From Limnoperna fortunei (taxonomy: Eukaryota > Mollusca > Bivalvia > Mytilida > Modiolidae), in NCBI GenBank assembly GCA_944474755.1, contig OX104124.1:25890452-25954451 (forward strand): a stretch of 64,000 bases of DNA. Direction: 5' to 3'. The position numbers were made by a program, and so were the translations under genes. The notes under the pieces are model-generated. The model searched no databases and was not told the origin of the DNA. It was given only the letters and a program-made list of their open reading frames with translations. Below, one piece after another: positions 34,301 through 49,300 of this stretch. Each line of letters begins with the position of its first letter. Position 1 is the stretch's first letter.

Positions 34301-37300
34301 TGTAGTTTATTTTATCAAATATTTTGCAGTTTTACTACATGTTTCCTTTTTGAAGAATGAACAGCTGTTTAACTAAAAAACTTTGAATTCCTGTCCGCAC
34401 TTGTTAAAATGCATACAAATTGAAATCAGCAAAAAAGAACCAGAGAGGTTTTTTTTCAATTTCGATATCATATTAAATAGATTGCTAGTTTTTCTACTAA
34501 AGGTCAGTTTTTCCTCCTGGTACACCATATTCCTCCTCAATAAAAACTGGAAACCATTATATAGCTGAAATATTACTAACAGTGGCATTAAACATCATTC
34601 TAACAAACATATTTTAATAATTTTTTTATTATGTCACTATTTGAAGAGGACAAGGCTCTTTTGTACCATAAACCTTGAATTTCCTTCCCCTTAGGATACT
34701 GTGTACCAAGTTCGACTGAAATAAGCACAAAATTACCAGATATGATTTTGAATTTTTACATATTTTAACCATTTCTATTATCTCCCCTCTGACATGGGCA
34801 TGACACTTCAGTTTAACAAACATGAATTCCTTCACAAAAGGAAACTTTGTGCCAAGTTCATAGTTGTGCCATAGTTCATGAGAACATTGTTACGTTTTAA
34901 ATGAATATTTTTACAGTTTCTTAAACTGTACAGTAAACTAACCATACATCAATTTTCATCTCGAAGAGGCTTTGAGCCTTTATTTTTACTTACTTTAATT
35001 CAAATTGGGGCACTCAAGTGTTCTGAATAACTGGAGAATATTACTATCTTAAGCTGAAGTTTTTTAAATTGCAATACATGCAATGACCTATTAAGGAAAC
35101 ATTTATTTTGATTTTTAATCAAATATGATGCTTTTGTATTCAACAGATATTATATATTATTATACAATTAATGACTTTGATAAAAGTCTCTATCAGGAAT
35201 TATTAACCAGAAAAAATATGTAATATTATTTATTGATAGTTTTGCTGTATTTGGATTTGTCCAAACTCTACCACGTGATATTTTGTATTTTGGAGGATTG
35301 ACTGATTTATTGCAGATTGACTTTTGCAGATTGCACGATTAATGAAAATAGAACAATAAGTTCCTCAAATTGTGTGACGTTTCGATATCAGCAAATAAAA
35401 ATTTACATTTTACACAACAACAATGGACAGTGTTGAACCTTTAGCACAAAACGTTTGCATCCTTAAATAAGGATGAGATATAATTTTTATTTTTATTTTT
35501 TTATTTGTATTTTTATTTTTTATGTGACAAATTAAAATACAGCAAAATTATAAATTAATAATATAAAAAAGTCAGCCTTTCTCTTAGTAAATACAAGTAA
35601 TATATATTGAATCTCGAGTTGTATATCGACCAAGGACTACTTCCTTGGTCGATATACATCTCTCAGTACAAGGGTCTGGAAACGGTCATATTTGCCGGAC
35701 ATGTCCGACATTTACATTAAAATGTCCGACTAAAGTTTAGTCAAATCGGACATCCAAAAAAGTGATATTTAACTTGGACAATAATATAAATATCTTTTAG
35801 TTGGTTTCAATACCTTTAATTTCCGCTAGATATAAATATTTTATTAAAAAATCAACCCTAAGGCTATTTCCCGTCACTGACACATGTGTTTATTGAGTAA
35901 CCTTTCACTCCAGTCGAGTGTTAATTACGTAATGGTTAACACAACAGGTGATAACCTAATTATGAGTACAGATCTGTTTCATCCATTTCGTAGAATATGG
36001 TATGGCAACAGAATTTTGAAACAATAGGAACGAAGTGGTTGTACGTTAATATGACTTCATGGAAAAACACGTGTGGTCAAAATTTTACATTACGCATGCG
36101 CCAATGTACCTGACGTACATAAATCTTGGGAAAATCAATTCAAACTAAATTCTATTGAAATGATGAAAACAAAAATAAATATTTAATAACTTGTAAAAAA
36201 CGTGGACCATCGGAGAGTATCGTATAAACTTCAATTCTGTTCCGAACTTGTTGTAATTTTGAAACAACTTCCTACTTCCGGTTAATGAAAATGTCTCACG
36301 AATGTTCATTAAAAACGTTGTTTGCTATTACTTTGTTGAATAGACAACATATCATCCTATAATAAAGAAATTTTAGGAAGCAGAATGTTTTTCTACGTAT
36401 ATTTCCTTTCTTGCACGGTGCATATATCATAGGAACCCATACAAAACAACAACTAATATCTACCACGGTCTTGAAAAAAATTTAAAAGACCTTTATTCTG
36501 GACTTTAAGGAAAAGCACATACACATCTCAGCTTAAGCAAACACAATATTTTATATGATGACCGGTAAAATGTCCGACATGACTCAGGAAAATTTCCAGG
36601 GCCTTGTCTCAGTAGATATAAACTTGTACTGACTAAGAGAAAGGCTGTATTTGTATAATTTTCATTGAGCCCCATGGCAAGTTAAATACACATTTATAAA
36701 GGTTGATAAATCCTGATAGCGACCGTATATCATAGTCAGTAATTGTTTTATTACATGAATAAAATCACCATCTTTGATCAGACAAACAGAGGATGCTACC
36801 ATACAATTGTAATTTTCTATCTTTTTTTATAGAAAACCCAGTTTGGTATTGCATTCCGATTGGCCACTTTGAAGGATAATCATGAAGCTGACAAAAATTT
36901 CCATATTTTGATGCAACTTTACTACTGTTGCAATTTAATGTGACTCGAAAGTTGCTTTTAAACCAATCAAAAACATGCAAAATTTTATTAATGTAATAAA
37001 TGACATGATCAAGAAAATATATACCTGAGCCTGTGCAATCTTTTCTGATATTAAATCCATACACTGTTCCAAGACTGTGAAAGAAAAACCAAACAAAACT
37101 ATCAAATCCCATATTTAAAGATCAAGTGTGAGAAGGAAACATGTCTTACAAGACAGGTGGTCCTTTAAAACAGTTAAAGTTAATGTTAAAATTCACTACA
37201 GAGACAAAAATAAATCATCTTGCAAGACAGGAGTTCTTTGATACCATTTAAGTTAATGTTAAATTCACTACTGAGAGACAAACAGGAATGGTCTTGCAAG

Positions 37301-40300
37301 ACAGGACGTCCTTAAATACATGTTAAGTATATGTTAAATTCACTACAGAGAGACAAACATGAATAGTCTTGCAAGACAGGACGTCCTTAAATACATGTTA
37401 AGTATATGTTAAATTCACTACAGAGAGACAAACAGGAATGGTCTTGCAAGACAGGAGGTCCTTAAATACATGTTAAGTATATGTTAAATTCACTACAGAG
37501 AAACAAACAGGAATGGTCTTGCAAGACAGGAGGTCCTTAAATACATGTTAAGTATATGTTAAATTCACTACAGAGCAACAAACAGGAATGGTCTTGCAAG
37601 GCAGGGCGTCCTTAAATACATGTTAAGTATATGTTAAATTCACTACAGAGAGACAAACAGGAATGGTCTTGCAAGACAGGAGGTCCTTAAATACATGTTA
37701 AGTATATGTTAAATTCACTACAGAGAAACAAACAGGAATGGTCTTGCAAGACAAGGCGTCCTTAAATACATGTTAAGTATATGTTAAATTCACTACAGAG
37801 AAACAAACAGGAATGGTCTTGCAAGACAAGGCGTCCTTAAATACATGTTAAGTGTATGTTAAATTTACTACAGAGAAACAAACAGGAATGGTCTTGCAAG
37901 GCAGGGAGTCCTTAAATACATGTTAAGTATATGTTAAATTCACTACAGAGAAACAAACAGGAATGGTCTTGCAAGACAGGGCGTCCTTAAATACATGTTA
38001 AGTATATGTTAAATTCACTACAGAGAAACAAACAGGAATGGTCTTGCAAGACAGGACGTCCTTAAATACATGTTAAGTATATGTTAAATTCACTACAGGA
38101 AAACAAACAGGAATGGTCTTGCAAGACAGGGTGTCCTTAAATACATGTTAAGTATATGTTAAATTCACTACAGAGAAACAAACATGAATGGTCTTGCAAG
38201 ACAGGACGTCCTTAAATACATGTTAAGTATATGTTAAATTCACTACAGAGAAACAAACATGAATGGTCTTGCAAGACAGGACGTCCTTAAATACATGTTA
38301 AGTATATGTTAAATTCACTACAGAGAGACAAACATGAATGGTCTTGTAAGACAGGCAGTTCTTTAATATGTATACATGTTAAGTTAATGTTAAGTTCAGT
38401 TAAGTTCAAAGAAAATTTATTGAAAAGCAATACAGTCCTAAGATTACATGGTAAGATAAAACACTTTCAAACTTCTAACCTTTTCTTTGGCTATCAGATT
38501 TATCTAGTCAAGTTTGGGTTTACTTGACTTAATTTAAATAAAAGAAAAAGTTTGAAAAAAGTTTTTATCAATTAACAAAGAATTATGGAACGAACCTGGA
38601 CGAAATTTTATAGGATTCACTTGTGTTGTCATTTCCAGTAGATTTGTTGTCAGAAGATACCATGACAGCATGCTCAGATTGAAGCTTTGCACACATAGAT
38701 GGTCTAGATGATATCAAACCTGCAGTTGATGAAGAATTTGAAAGACTGAAAGCAAAGGAATTATGAGTTTGTAAAATTATATGATAGATTTTAGATTTAT
38801 TTTACCATAATAAACACTATAACCATACCAAAACTATTTCAAAGTTGCAATTCAAAAGCTATAATATAATTTCTAAACATTGGTCAAACTTTTTATTGGA
38901 AATTTACAAATTTTTTAGTGACTTGTCTTCTTTTTGCTTTTTACTTTTCAGGTGTATTTGTTAAAACCAAAATCTTTACAATAAAAAACTATGCTAGTAA
39001 ACTGATATGATAACGTGCCAAGGGTCAGCAGTTCTCTCTGTGTACATTACCTCCCTACATCTTTGCAAAAAAATAAGGAAATTCATGAATTCTTAAACAT
39101 AAACATAAACATGTAAATGTCAATCACCAACAAACCTTGTTTAATGAACTTGTGGATTAAGACATGCAGAGAAAATGTCACTTGAACTCCTAACATAGGA
39201 CCTTGGAGTGAGAAAGGATACCACTCTGCTAACATAGGACCTTGGAGTGAGAAAGGATACCACTCTCCTAACATAGGACCTTGGAGTGAGAAAGGATACC
39301 ACTCTCCTAACATAGGACCTTGGAGTGAGAAAGGATACCACTCTGCTAACATAGGACCTTGGAGTGAGAAAGGATACCACTCTCCTAACATAGGACCTTG
39401 GAGTGAGAAAGGATACCACTCTCCTAACATAGGACCTTGGAGTGAGAAAGGATACCACTCTCCTAACATAGGACCTTGGAGTGAGAAAGGATACCACTCT
39501 CCTAACATAGGACCTTGGAGTGAGAAAGGATACCACTCTGCTAACATAGGACCTTGGAGTGAGAAAGGATACCACTCTGCTAACATAGGACCTTGGAGTG
39601 AGAAAGGATACCACTCTCCTAACATAGGACCTTGGAGTGAGAAAGGATACCACTCTCCTAACATAGGACCTTGGAGTGAGAAAGGATATCACTCTCCTAA
39701 CATAGGACCTTGGAGTGAGAAAGGATACCACTCTGCTAACATAGGACCTTGGAGTGAGAAAGGATACCACTCTCCTAACATAGGACCTTGGAGTGAGAAA
39801 GGATACCACTCTGCTAACATAGGACCTTGGAGTGAGAAAGGATACCACTCTCCTAACATAGGACCTTGGTGTGAGAAAGGATACCACTCTGCTAACATAG
39901 GACCTTGGAGTGAGAAAGGATACCACTCTCCTAACATAGGACCTTGGAGTGAGAAAGGATACCACTCTCCTAACATAGGACCTTGGAGTGAGAAAGGATA
40001 CCACTCTCCTAACATAGGACCTTGGAGTGAGAAAGGATACCACTCTCCTAACATAGGACCTTGGAGTGGGAAAGGATACCACTCTCCTAACATAGGACCT
40101 TGGAGTCAGAGAGGATACCACTCTGCTAACATAGGACCTTGGAGTGAGAAAGGATACCACTCTCCTAACATAGGACCTTGGAGTCAGAGAGGATACCACT
40201 CTCCTACATGTATATTGGTACATAGCTATAAGAATTAGAAAGAATGCCACTCTCCTGACATGAGACATTGAATTCAGACAGGATGACACTCTCTTAAAAT

Positions 40301-43300
40301 TAGATCTTGGTGTCAGAAAAAATGCAGCTCTTTTAAAATGGAACTCTCTTAACATGGACCTTGGATTCAGAGAGGATGAAACTTTTATTATGGGACCTTA
40401 GAAAGGATGCCACTATCATAAAATGGTACCATAGATTCAGATGGGATGCCACTTTCCTAAAATTGGACATTCTAGTAAGGAAGAATACCTCTCTCCTAGA
40501 ATGTAGTATGGAACCTTGCATTCAGAACAGATGACACTCTTTAAAGATGGGACCTTTGATTTACAACTTCCTAACATGGGAGGATGGATTCACAATGGAT
40601 GACACTCTCTAAAGACCTTTGATTTACAACTTCCTAACATGGGAGGATGGATTCACAATGGATGACACTCTAAAGACCTTTGATTTACAACTTCCTAACA
40701 TGGGAGGATGGATTCACAATTCTAATATGGCGTCCTGCTTTAGCTATGTAAACAAAGCCGTGTCAAAATTCCAGTAAGTTTAGTTCGCACATGCGTAAAC
40801 TGCGTGTTTTGTGTAAATATAAAAACTGACTTACAAATGCCGTTTGTTATGTGTTATCCATAATTATCGTTATTGTTAATAATTTATTTTAAGTCTGAAT
40901 TCTGAGATTTATATGATTTAAACTACTCCAGATACATTATTTTTTAACAATTCTACATTCGAATCAATATGACGTCACAATTAGAATTCCGACGTCATAT
41001 TACGCTGAACTGAAAATTTGAAACTGGAACGACGCAATTTCATTAAGATTTCTCAATATTTTTGTTTAAAAGGTACGTACATTCAATAAAATGACGAGAA
41101 AAAAAGTTTATGTCAATTTTATTTGCTTTAACATACTGTTTTGGGATATATCGTATTAGTTTCAAAAAACAATATTACCACGGAAAGCATCCTCTTAGAA
41201 CCGCTTCGAAATTTTAAAACATTTGTTAGACATATTAGAATCGAAATAGATTATTGCGAGCGGGCTTTATGGGAATTAGAACATGGTCAGACCATATATT
41301 TGTCTTCATTTTATACCTTGCTATCGCTCGGGGTATAAAATATTGACAAATATAAGGTATGACCATGTTCTAATTCCCATAAAGCCCGCTCGCAATATCT
41401 ATTTCTTAATTGATGACACTCTCTAAAGATGGGACCTTTGATTTTCAACTTCCTAACATGGAAGGATGGATTCACAATGGATGACACTCTCTAAAGATGG
41501 GACCTTTGATTTACAACTTCCTAACATGGAAGGATGGATTCACAATGGATGACACTCTCTAAAGACCTTTGATTGACAACTTCCTAATATGGGAGGATGG
41601 ATTCACAATTTATGACAATCTCTAAAGATGGGACCTTTGATTTACAACTTCCTAACATGGGAGGATGGATTCACAATGGATGACACTCTCTAAAGACCTT
41701 TGATTTACAACTTCCTAACATGGAAGGATAGATTCACAATGGATGACACTGTCTAAAGATGGGACCTTTGATTTTCAACTTCCTAACATGGGAGGATGGA
41801 TTCACAATGGATGACACTCTCTAAAGATGGGACCTTTGATTTACAACTTCCTAACATGGAAGGATGGATTCACAATGGATGACACTCTCTAAAGACCTTT
41901 GATTGACAACTTCCTAATATGGGAGAATGGATTCACAATTTATGACAATCTCTAAAGATGGGACCTTTGATTTACAACTTCCTAACATGGAAGGATGGAT
42001 TCACAATGGATGACACTCTCTAAAGACCTTTGATTGACAACTTCCTAACATGGGAGGATGGATTCACAATGGATGACACTCTCTAAAGATGGGACCTTTG
42101 ATTTACAACTTCCTGACATGGGAGGATGGATTCACAATGGATGACACTCTCTAAAGATGGGACCTTTGATTTACAACTTCCTAACATGGGAGGATGGATT
42201 CACAATGGATGACACTCTCTAAAGATGGGACTTTTGATTTACAACTTCCTAACATGGAAGGATGGATTCACAATGGATGACACTCTCTAAAGATGGGACC
42301 TTTGATTTACAACTTCCTAACATGGAAGGATGGATTCACAATGGATGACACTCTCTAAAGACCTTTGATTGACAACTTCCTAATATGGGAGGATGGATTC
42401 ACAATTTATGACAACCTCTAAAGATGGGACCTTTGATTTAAAACTTCCTAACATGGGAGGATGGATTCACAATGGATGACACTCTCTAAAGACCTTTGAT
42501 TTACAACTTCCTAACATGGGAGGATGGATTCCGACGGATTACACTCTCTAAAGATGAAACTTTGGATTTAGAGATGATTCCACTCTGCTAACATAGGACA
42601 TTGGATTCAGAAAGGATGCCACTTTTCTAGCATGGACCTTGGTTTTTTTTCAATATTCCTACAACTGTACAATATAATGGCATGTATACTGTGTTTATCT
42701 TACAATCGACAAGAATTTAAACGTGAAAATTACAACCATGCACCTTATCCAGCGCATAGAAAAATAGCATTAACCTGCACATATAGTGTACCTGCTGTTA
42801 AGATCCTTAAATTCTTTTTTATCATCTATTTCCATTTTAATATCATCTGATTCATTGCCATCACCACAATCATCATCAAGATCATTTTCATCATCATCAT
42901 CATCTTCTTCTTCTTCTTCTTCATCCATTGGTTCACCATCATCTTCCATTTCATCCAAATCTTCAGTTTCTTCATCCTTTTTGGTCTCAATCTTTCCATC
43001 TGCTTTTGTTTTGATTTTTGCCTGTTTTGAAAATTCGCATTGCATTTTCAAAGCTTCTTGGTCAATTTGTGATTCATCTATTTGTGTTGGAACGGGAACA
43101 ATGCCTTTCTCAACACATTTTTTATGATGAGCTTTGGATTTCATGTGTTTAGTTAAGTTTCCTTTTGTTTTAAAGGAAAATCGACAAGTTTTACAATGGT
43201 AAGGTCTTAAATCAGTGTGTGTTCTTATGTGCTTCTTAAGCATACTTGGCTTTTTGCATCGTATTCCACACTTGGAGCAGACATATTTCCCACGACCCCT

Positions 43301-46300
43301 TCCTCGAACATATGTATAATCATCTAATGACTTAAAACCTCCTTCTACTCCTATTATTTTTTGCCTCTTGGCTGGTAAACTGCTACCTCCATTACCGGAA
43401 CTTTCTGGTTTTGCTGATATATCCTTGTTAGGCGGGTTGTCAGACTTAGTTCTTTTCAACACAGATTTACTAGACTCAGAATCCGTTTTCACACTTTTTT
43501 GATTTTGTTTAAATGTCCAATAACTACTATGAGTCAGTAAGCCTCCTTTCTGAGATGCTTGTCGTGCATCATTATAAATAGGATTTGATGAGTAAGAGGT
43601 TGAGTACAGAGACAGCAGCATTTTTGATGTTAGTCCCTCTGGATTGGGATCATGTGGTGAAACTCTCCAATTTGAATACATCGATACTTTTTTAGAATGG
43701 CTCTGCATTACATACATTGGTTGAGGTCTTAGAAGGCAACAATAAGATGCAAAAGTTGAAGCCTTTAAAGATGGAAAGGAATGTCCATACAAGGAAATTG
43801 GAAATTTATCTTTAAATTCAGAGCTATGTGCATCACTTTCTGATAGACTTCTGCTACGCGGAGGATTCCATATAGACTCTCTTAAAGGTTCGGACCCAGT
43901 TAATGCTGCTTTCAGTTTGGACTGTTTGTTACTTGCCCTTTGTGTAGTATGTATACCATGGCATTCACTACCTATCCTTCCACTATCAATCTGTGGAGAA
44001 TGAAAAAATGTCTGCCCAACTACAACAGGTACAGTAATAGCAAAACTCTTATTGTCTTTTGTTTCAACAATAGTTTGTTCTTTCTTTTCAGTATAATGCA
44101 CATGATCAGTGATTGTAATAGAACTAGGAATTGGTTCAGCAACAAAAGGTTGCTTGTTTAAATTAGGGGAAACAGGTTCTGAAACATAGCGCAACAGTAG
44201 TGGATGATTTTTTGCAGGTGTTGAAATGTCGTTATTTTTTAATGATGTTGATCCAATTTCTGTGGAATCAGAGGATGGATTCGAAATGACAAAAACTTTA
44301 GGCATCACATGCTGACTGCTCTTTGAATCAATAATTGCTACAGGAGATCCCAGTTTTTCTGTGCTAATGGACCGCTTCATTAGAATTTTTTGCTTTAATG
44401 TATTCTTCCACGTCATCTTTTTTTCCTGCTGAGTTGCTAAGGAAACCTCCTTTGAATGATCACCACTCATAGTTATTTTCTGTTCAACCCATCTTAATTG
44501 TCCCACGTCGTGTATAGGTGTGTTTACTGTGACAATACTGCCCACCATACTGTCACAAGACTTTGTAGCTTCTCTGTCCTTAGTCTGAATTTGACCCTGA
44601 AATGATGATGCACTGTTTTTGGTTGAGATAACTGTTGTTGAGACTGTCTTAGGTGACCCATATAATTCCACCTCACCTTCTGATTTGGAAACACAACTTA
44701 AATCCTCCTGTAACTGTTGAGTTGGATTTTGATGTCTCAAAGTCTTTGATCCTTTTGGTCGTCCTTTTTTCCTCACAGGTTCTGAACCAAGAATGTCACA
44801 TGCCTGTTTGTTTACCTCAACCAGGACCTTTTCTCCATCAACCTCTACTTCAACAGGTTTACAATGAAACTGTTGATGTACACATAACAACTGTTCATTG
44901 TCAAATACACTGTCACATACTAAACAGGTGAAAATCTGTTTTGGATCATCCTTTTCAAGCAAAGCTGAACTTTTGCATTTGTCAATAATTACTGGAGAAT
45001 GTATCTTATGACTTTGACCTAATGACTGACCTGAAAAATTTTGGAGATTTGATGCTAATGTTGAGCATTTTCGCTTGGTGATTTCAGGTGGTTCATCCGG
45101 ATTATTAAGTTTGATTTTTATTGTGATTTCATGTCCATCTAAATCCTTTGCTGTCATTGTGTTAAACACATCTCCTGCTGACAGAGATGACTGTTGACTG
45201 ACTGTAGACTTAGAAACAGAGGTGAAAGTTTGACCTTCAGATGAACTATAAACCAAATCTTTAACTTTAGTTGTTAGTGATGAACCACTCATTGTGTTTG
45301 ATTTCAAAGTTGTTGAATAATTGGGTCGGATGGATGGTAATGTTGTTTGCAAAGGAGAATGCAGATCTTTTTTGGGAATCAAAACAGCAGTTTCTGTATT
45401 TTGCTGTTTACGAATATCTGGTTTAAGGATATAGAAAAGAGGTGTTTGCTGGTGTCCTAAAACATCAACATTTGGTGAAACAGACGTACTTGTAATGGCA
45501 GATGACTTCATTTGTGAAGTGGACATTTGACTAAGTGCTGTAAAATTAGGTAAAATAACACTATTTTGTAAACTTGTTTGAAGAGTATCAAGACTAAGTC
45601 TCTTGACTAAACCAACAGGTGGCGTTGTTGGTAATTTTGGAGTCTGAGGTTCTATTTTAGGTAAAATATCACTATTTTGACGAGACAATCGTCTTTGTCG
45701 TGGTGCATCTGCCATGGGTGTACTAACAATAGCAGCATTTGTTTTTATTAAGTTTTGTATTCTTTCACTTAAAACATCAGCACTGACAATTTTGGAATCT
45801 TGTCTTGAAATCTGTGGTTGGGTGGTTACCTGTTGTTGGTGTGGCATTAAAGGAACTTGAGACTGTGTTGTCTGCTGTGGATGATAATGGATGACTACTT
45901 GACAACTTCCGTCTGGCAATGTTGTCACAGCAGCTGATAATTTTGTTCCAGCTTTTGAAGCCTGCTGGAAATTTTCTGTCAATTTTTCAAGTTCTTGCAG
46001 TGTTGTACAATCTGTCAAATTTAGATCTGTATTAAGTGTGTTAATTGTCTCACTACTTCCTGTAAGATTTTTCATAGGTTTTGATGTTACTATGGAAACA
46101 GGCAATAGAACTGAGCTAGTTAAGGAAGTATTCTGTGTAATATCTTTTATAGCTCCAGGTTTGTAACTTTGGAATTCTGCCAAGGTATGAGCCTCAAGTT
46201 TCTTGTGTTGACCAGAACGAGAAAAAATTTCTTGGCTTTGTTTTGGTGCAATTTTTAAAAAAGTTGTTGGAGAATCAATCACTTTTTTTTCACTGATCAC

Positions 46301-49300
46301 ACTTGTGCTCCTTTTTATTGCTGGCGTCTTTGGTAGTTCCGTCAAAGATGATGAACGTTCTAATTTTGCTTTTAGTTTGTCCTGTATGGACTTTGACCTT
46401 TCCATTGACCTACGATAATCTGGTATAGGTTGCGGTATCTCAATCTTTGGTCTTTCTTCTTTAGGTTTACCCAAATACTTTGCAACTTCCTTTAGAACAT
46501 GATTTTGTGCTTGTTCTCGTTTATTTGGATCTTTGGATTTGTCCTGTAAAATATTTTGTAAGGTCCCATAAATATCTGAATTGTGTATTGAAGGGACTCT
46601 TGGATTTTGCACAGCTTGCAATTTCAACAGGGACACATCTGATGATGTCCCTGTCAACTCAACTTCATCTGAAATATGGCTTTGAACATGAATTATTTTC
46701 TGTTCTATTTCTGTATCACTTTTCATATTGGTAATTTTGTCCTCAGTTTCGTTATCAGAATCAATTTCACTTTCAGAGCCTGCAGAAATTTCTTCCATAT
46801 CAATGCATTCTGTTGATTCTGATTTTTGTGCCAAACCCTTCCTTAAAAGTCCTATCTTTAACCTATGAGTTCTAGACTTGCAGTGTTTATACAGGTTACT
46901 CTTTGTCTTAAAATGAAATCCACATTCATGACAAGGAAATGGACGCTCACCAGTATGTGCCCTTAGGTGCTTTTGTAAAACACTGGGTTTAGCACATCCT
47001 CTTCCACAAAAAGAACAAATGTATTTTCCTGGTTTCTTTGTTGGCTTAATTATTCCAGTATTTGTCGATTCCTGTGATGTTGTAGTAACTGTCATAAAAG
47101 AGGAAGGAGACATTTTATTTCCATCACTACTTCTCGGAACACTAACAAAAATTTTATTGGAGACAACATTGCGCTTTTCATCAATGACCAGCTGTTGTGG
47201 TGACAATGTTGTACTTCGGCTGATATTCTGATATTCATTATCAGTCACTTGAAACAAGGCCTCAAGAGATGCATTTCTCTTCTCCTCTAGTGTTATTGTC
47301 TGCTGATCTTTACTACTTTTCTGAGCTCCAAGTAAGATTGTGTTTTGTCCTTCTGTAAAGCCTTTTGATTTTGGAATCATAAAAATTTGTGGCACTTGTA
47401 AACTGGGTTTCTGCAATTTATTTGACAAAATTTGCATATTTAGATTATTCTGTAAACTTTCTACTGATATCAGTGCTGTTACACCTTCAGATCCAGTAGT
47501 GTCAGAGTTATCAGTGGATCTTATTGAGACAACTTCTTTTTGTAATAATTCATTATTTCCTTGAAGCAAACTGTTTCTATTAGTTTCATTATTAGGCAAA
47601 GAAACAGACAAATCATATGTAGCAGCAATGCCATCGGCTGCTTCTATTTCTTCTCCAAGTGACAAGTTTTGTCGTTGAAGCTCCTGAAGTTCTTCCAGTG
47701 AGACCAAGTCAGTCCCTGGTAAACTGGTATAGCTTAAGGTCTGTGGTATAGCTTGTAACTCCAGCTGACCAGTTTCTGGTGATGTAACAAGAGCCATGGG
47801 AATTGTCTCCCCTGTCATGTTATCAGCCAATGGTGAATCATAATCTGTAACTGCAACCGCTGAAAAATAAACAAACTTTTCAAAATACATTTATTGAGTG
47901 TGGATAGTGGGTGGTAAAACATCTACTCCCCAGCGTGTCTTTAATATGTGTGGGTAGAGACTGGTAAAACATCTAGTTTGTCTTTAATGGGTGTGGGAAG
48001 AGTGGGTAAAACATTTACATGTAGTTTGAGGTTAAACATCTACCTTGTCTACTGTAGGTGTGGGTAGAATGTGGTAAAACATCTAGCTTAAACGCTAGTC
48101 TTCTGTGGTATGGATAAAGTGTGGGAAAAACATTTGGTGTGGGTAGATGGAGGGTAAAATATCTAGCTTCTCTACTCTGGTGTGGGTTAATGTTGTGTAA
48201 AACATCTAGCTAGGTGCCACATGGTGGGTAAAAGCCACACCCCACACTACTTAATAAGCCACAGAAAAAAAACTCTTCTACATACATATGAAAAGAGTAT
48301 CATTTCCAGGCTTGACGCTTGGCATAGGTATCTTTTATTTACATGTAGTGAGTATAATTCAATTTCTTTATCATGATCAAATTTAAATATTTATTGACTG
48401 CATCCAGAAAAACAAAGATAATTAAAAGATAATTGATGAAAAAAGTTGTGACATCAAAATTTTTTAAACCATTTTTTTACCCAAATCCATGGTTAAAGTA
48501 GATTTTAAAACCATGTCAAACTTCCTTTTTGGCAATTCATTAGATGCATGTACATCTAAGCAATTCAAGTGATAGAATTAATACTAAAGACTTTAAAAAG
48601 GCATAATGTCCACAGATTTAAAATATTTTCATTGTCATGATCATTCATACATTATGTTACCTATAAATACATGCATGATGCCAGAATGTGACTTGGGGGA
48701 TAACTGTATTGTATTTGAAGATTTGCTGGCATCAATTGGTGATTTGATGGTCGGAAATTGAGTTTATTGGCGATGCGTAAGCGGAGCCAGTAAACGGATA
48801 TTTCCGACCATCAAATCACCAATTGATGCCGGCAAATCTTCAAATACAATACAGTTATCTCCATTCTAATGCTACGGCAATAAAAAACTTAATTCTTAAA
48901 ATTGGAATTTTTTATTTGCCAGAAATAACGTCTGCGCTTGCGTTAAAATCTGACGGCATCAATTGTGGAATTGATGCCATGAAATTATTCACGTTATCCA
49001 ATCAGAATTGACGTTACATCAAGAACTGCATTAGAATGTTTTTTATGTCCTCTTGAATAAAGTCGATTTGGTTTTTTTTGAGACATTAATGTTAACCAAT
49101 AACATTTGGGAAATGACAGACCATGATTTAACATACACTGTATGCCATGTATAATCTGTGGTTGGTCCTCAATTGTTTCTGTAATAACAATAACTTTTTG
49201 ATTCTGATCTTGGTCTTCATTTTCTGAAAAAAACAAATATAGTGTATATTATGAGTTTTTTTAAATGTTTGTGCACATACATGTACCTTAATCACTTTAG

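Noticed and set aside
37125..38400. Regular 75-bp repeats considered as a CRISPR-like or regulatory array
   Set aside because: They are head-to-tail copies over the full unit with no spacers; a satellite explains them.
39083..40355. Long open frames of 13-residue repeats on the minus strand (193, 404 and 134 codons)
   Set aside because: They arise because the satellite unit is 39 bp, a multiple of three without stops. Several frames are open at once, and the region lies in a Schnurri intron.
41245..41403. Hairpin considered as a microRNA-type precursor
   Set aside because: Arms of about 58 bases belong to a dispersed repeat with another copy at 51.6 kb; a foldback repeat is the simpler explanation.
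42786..43127. Serine-rich frame on the plus strand (113 codons)
   Set aside because: It is the antisense of the Schnurri acidic tract; Asp/Glu codons read backwards as Ser.
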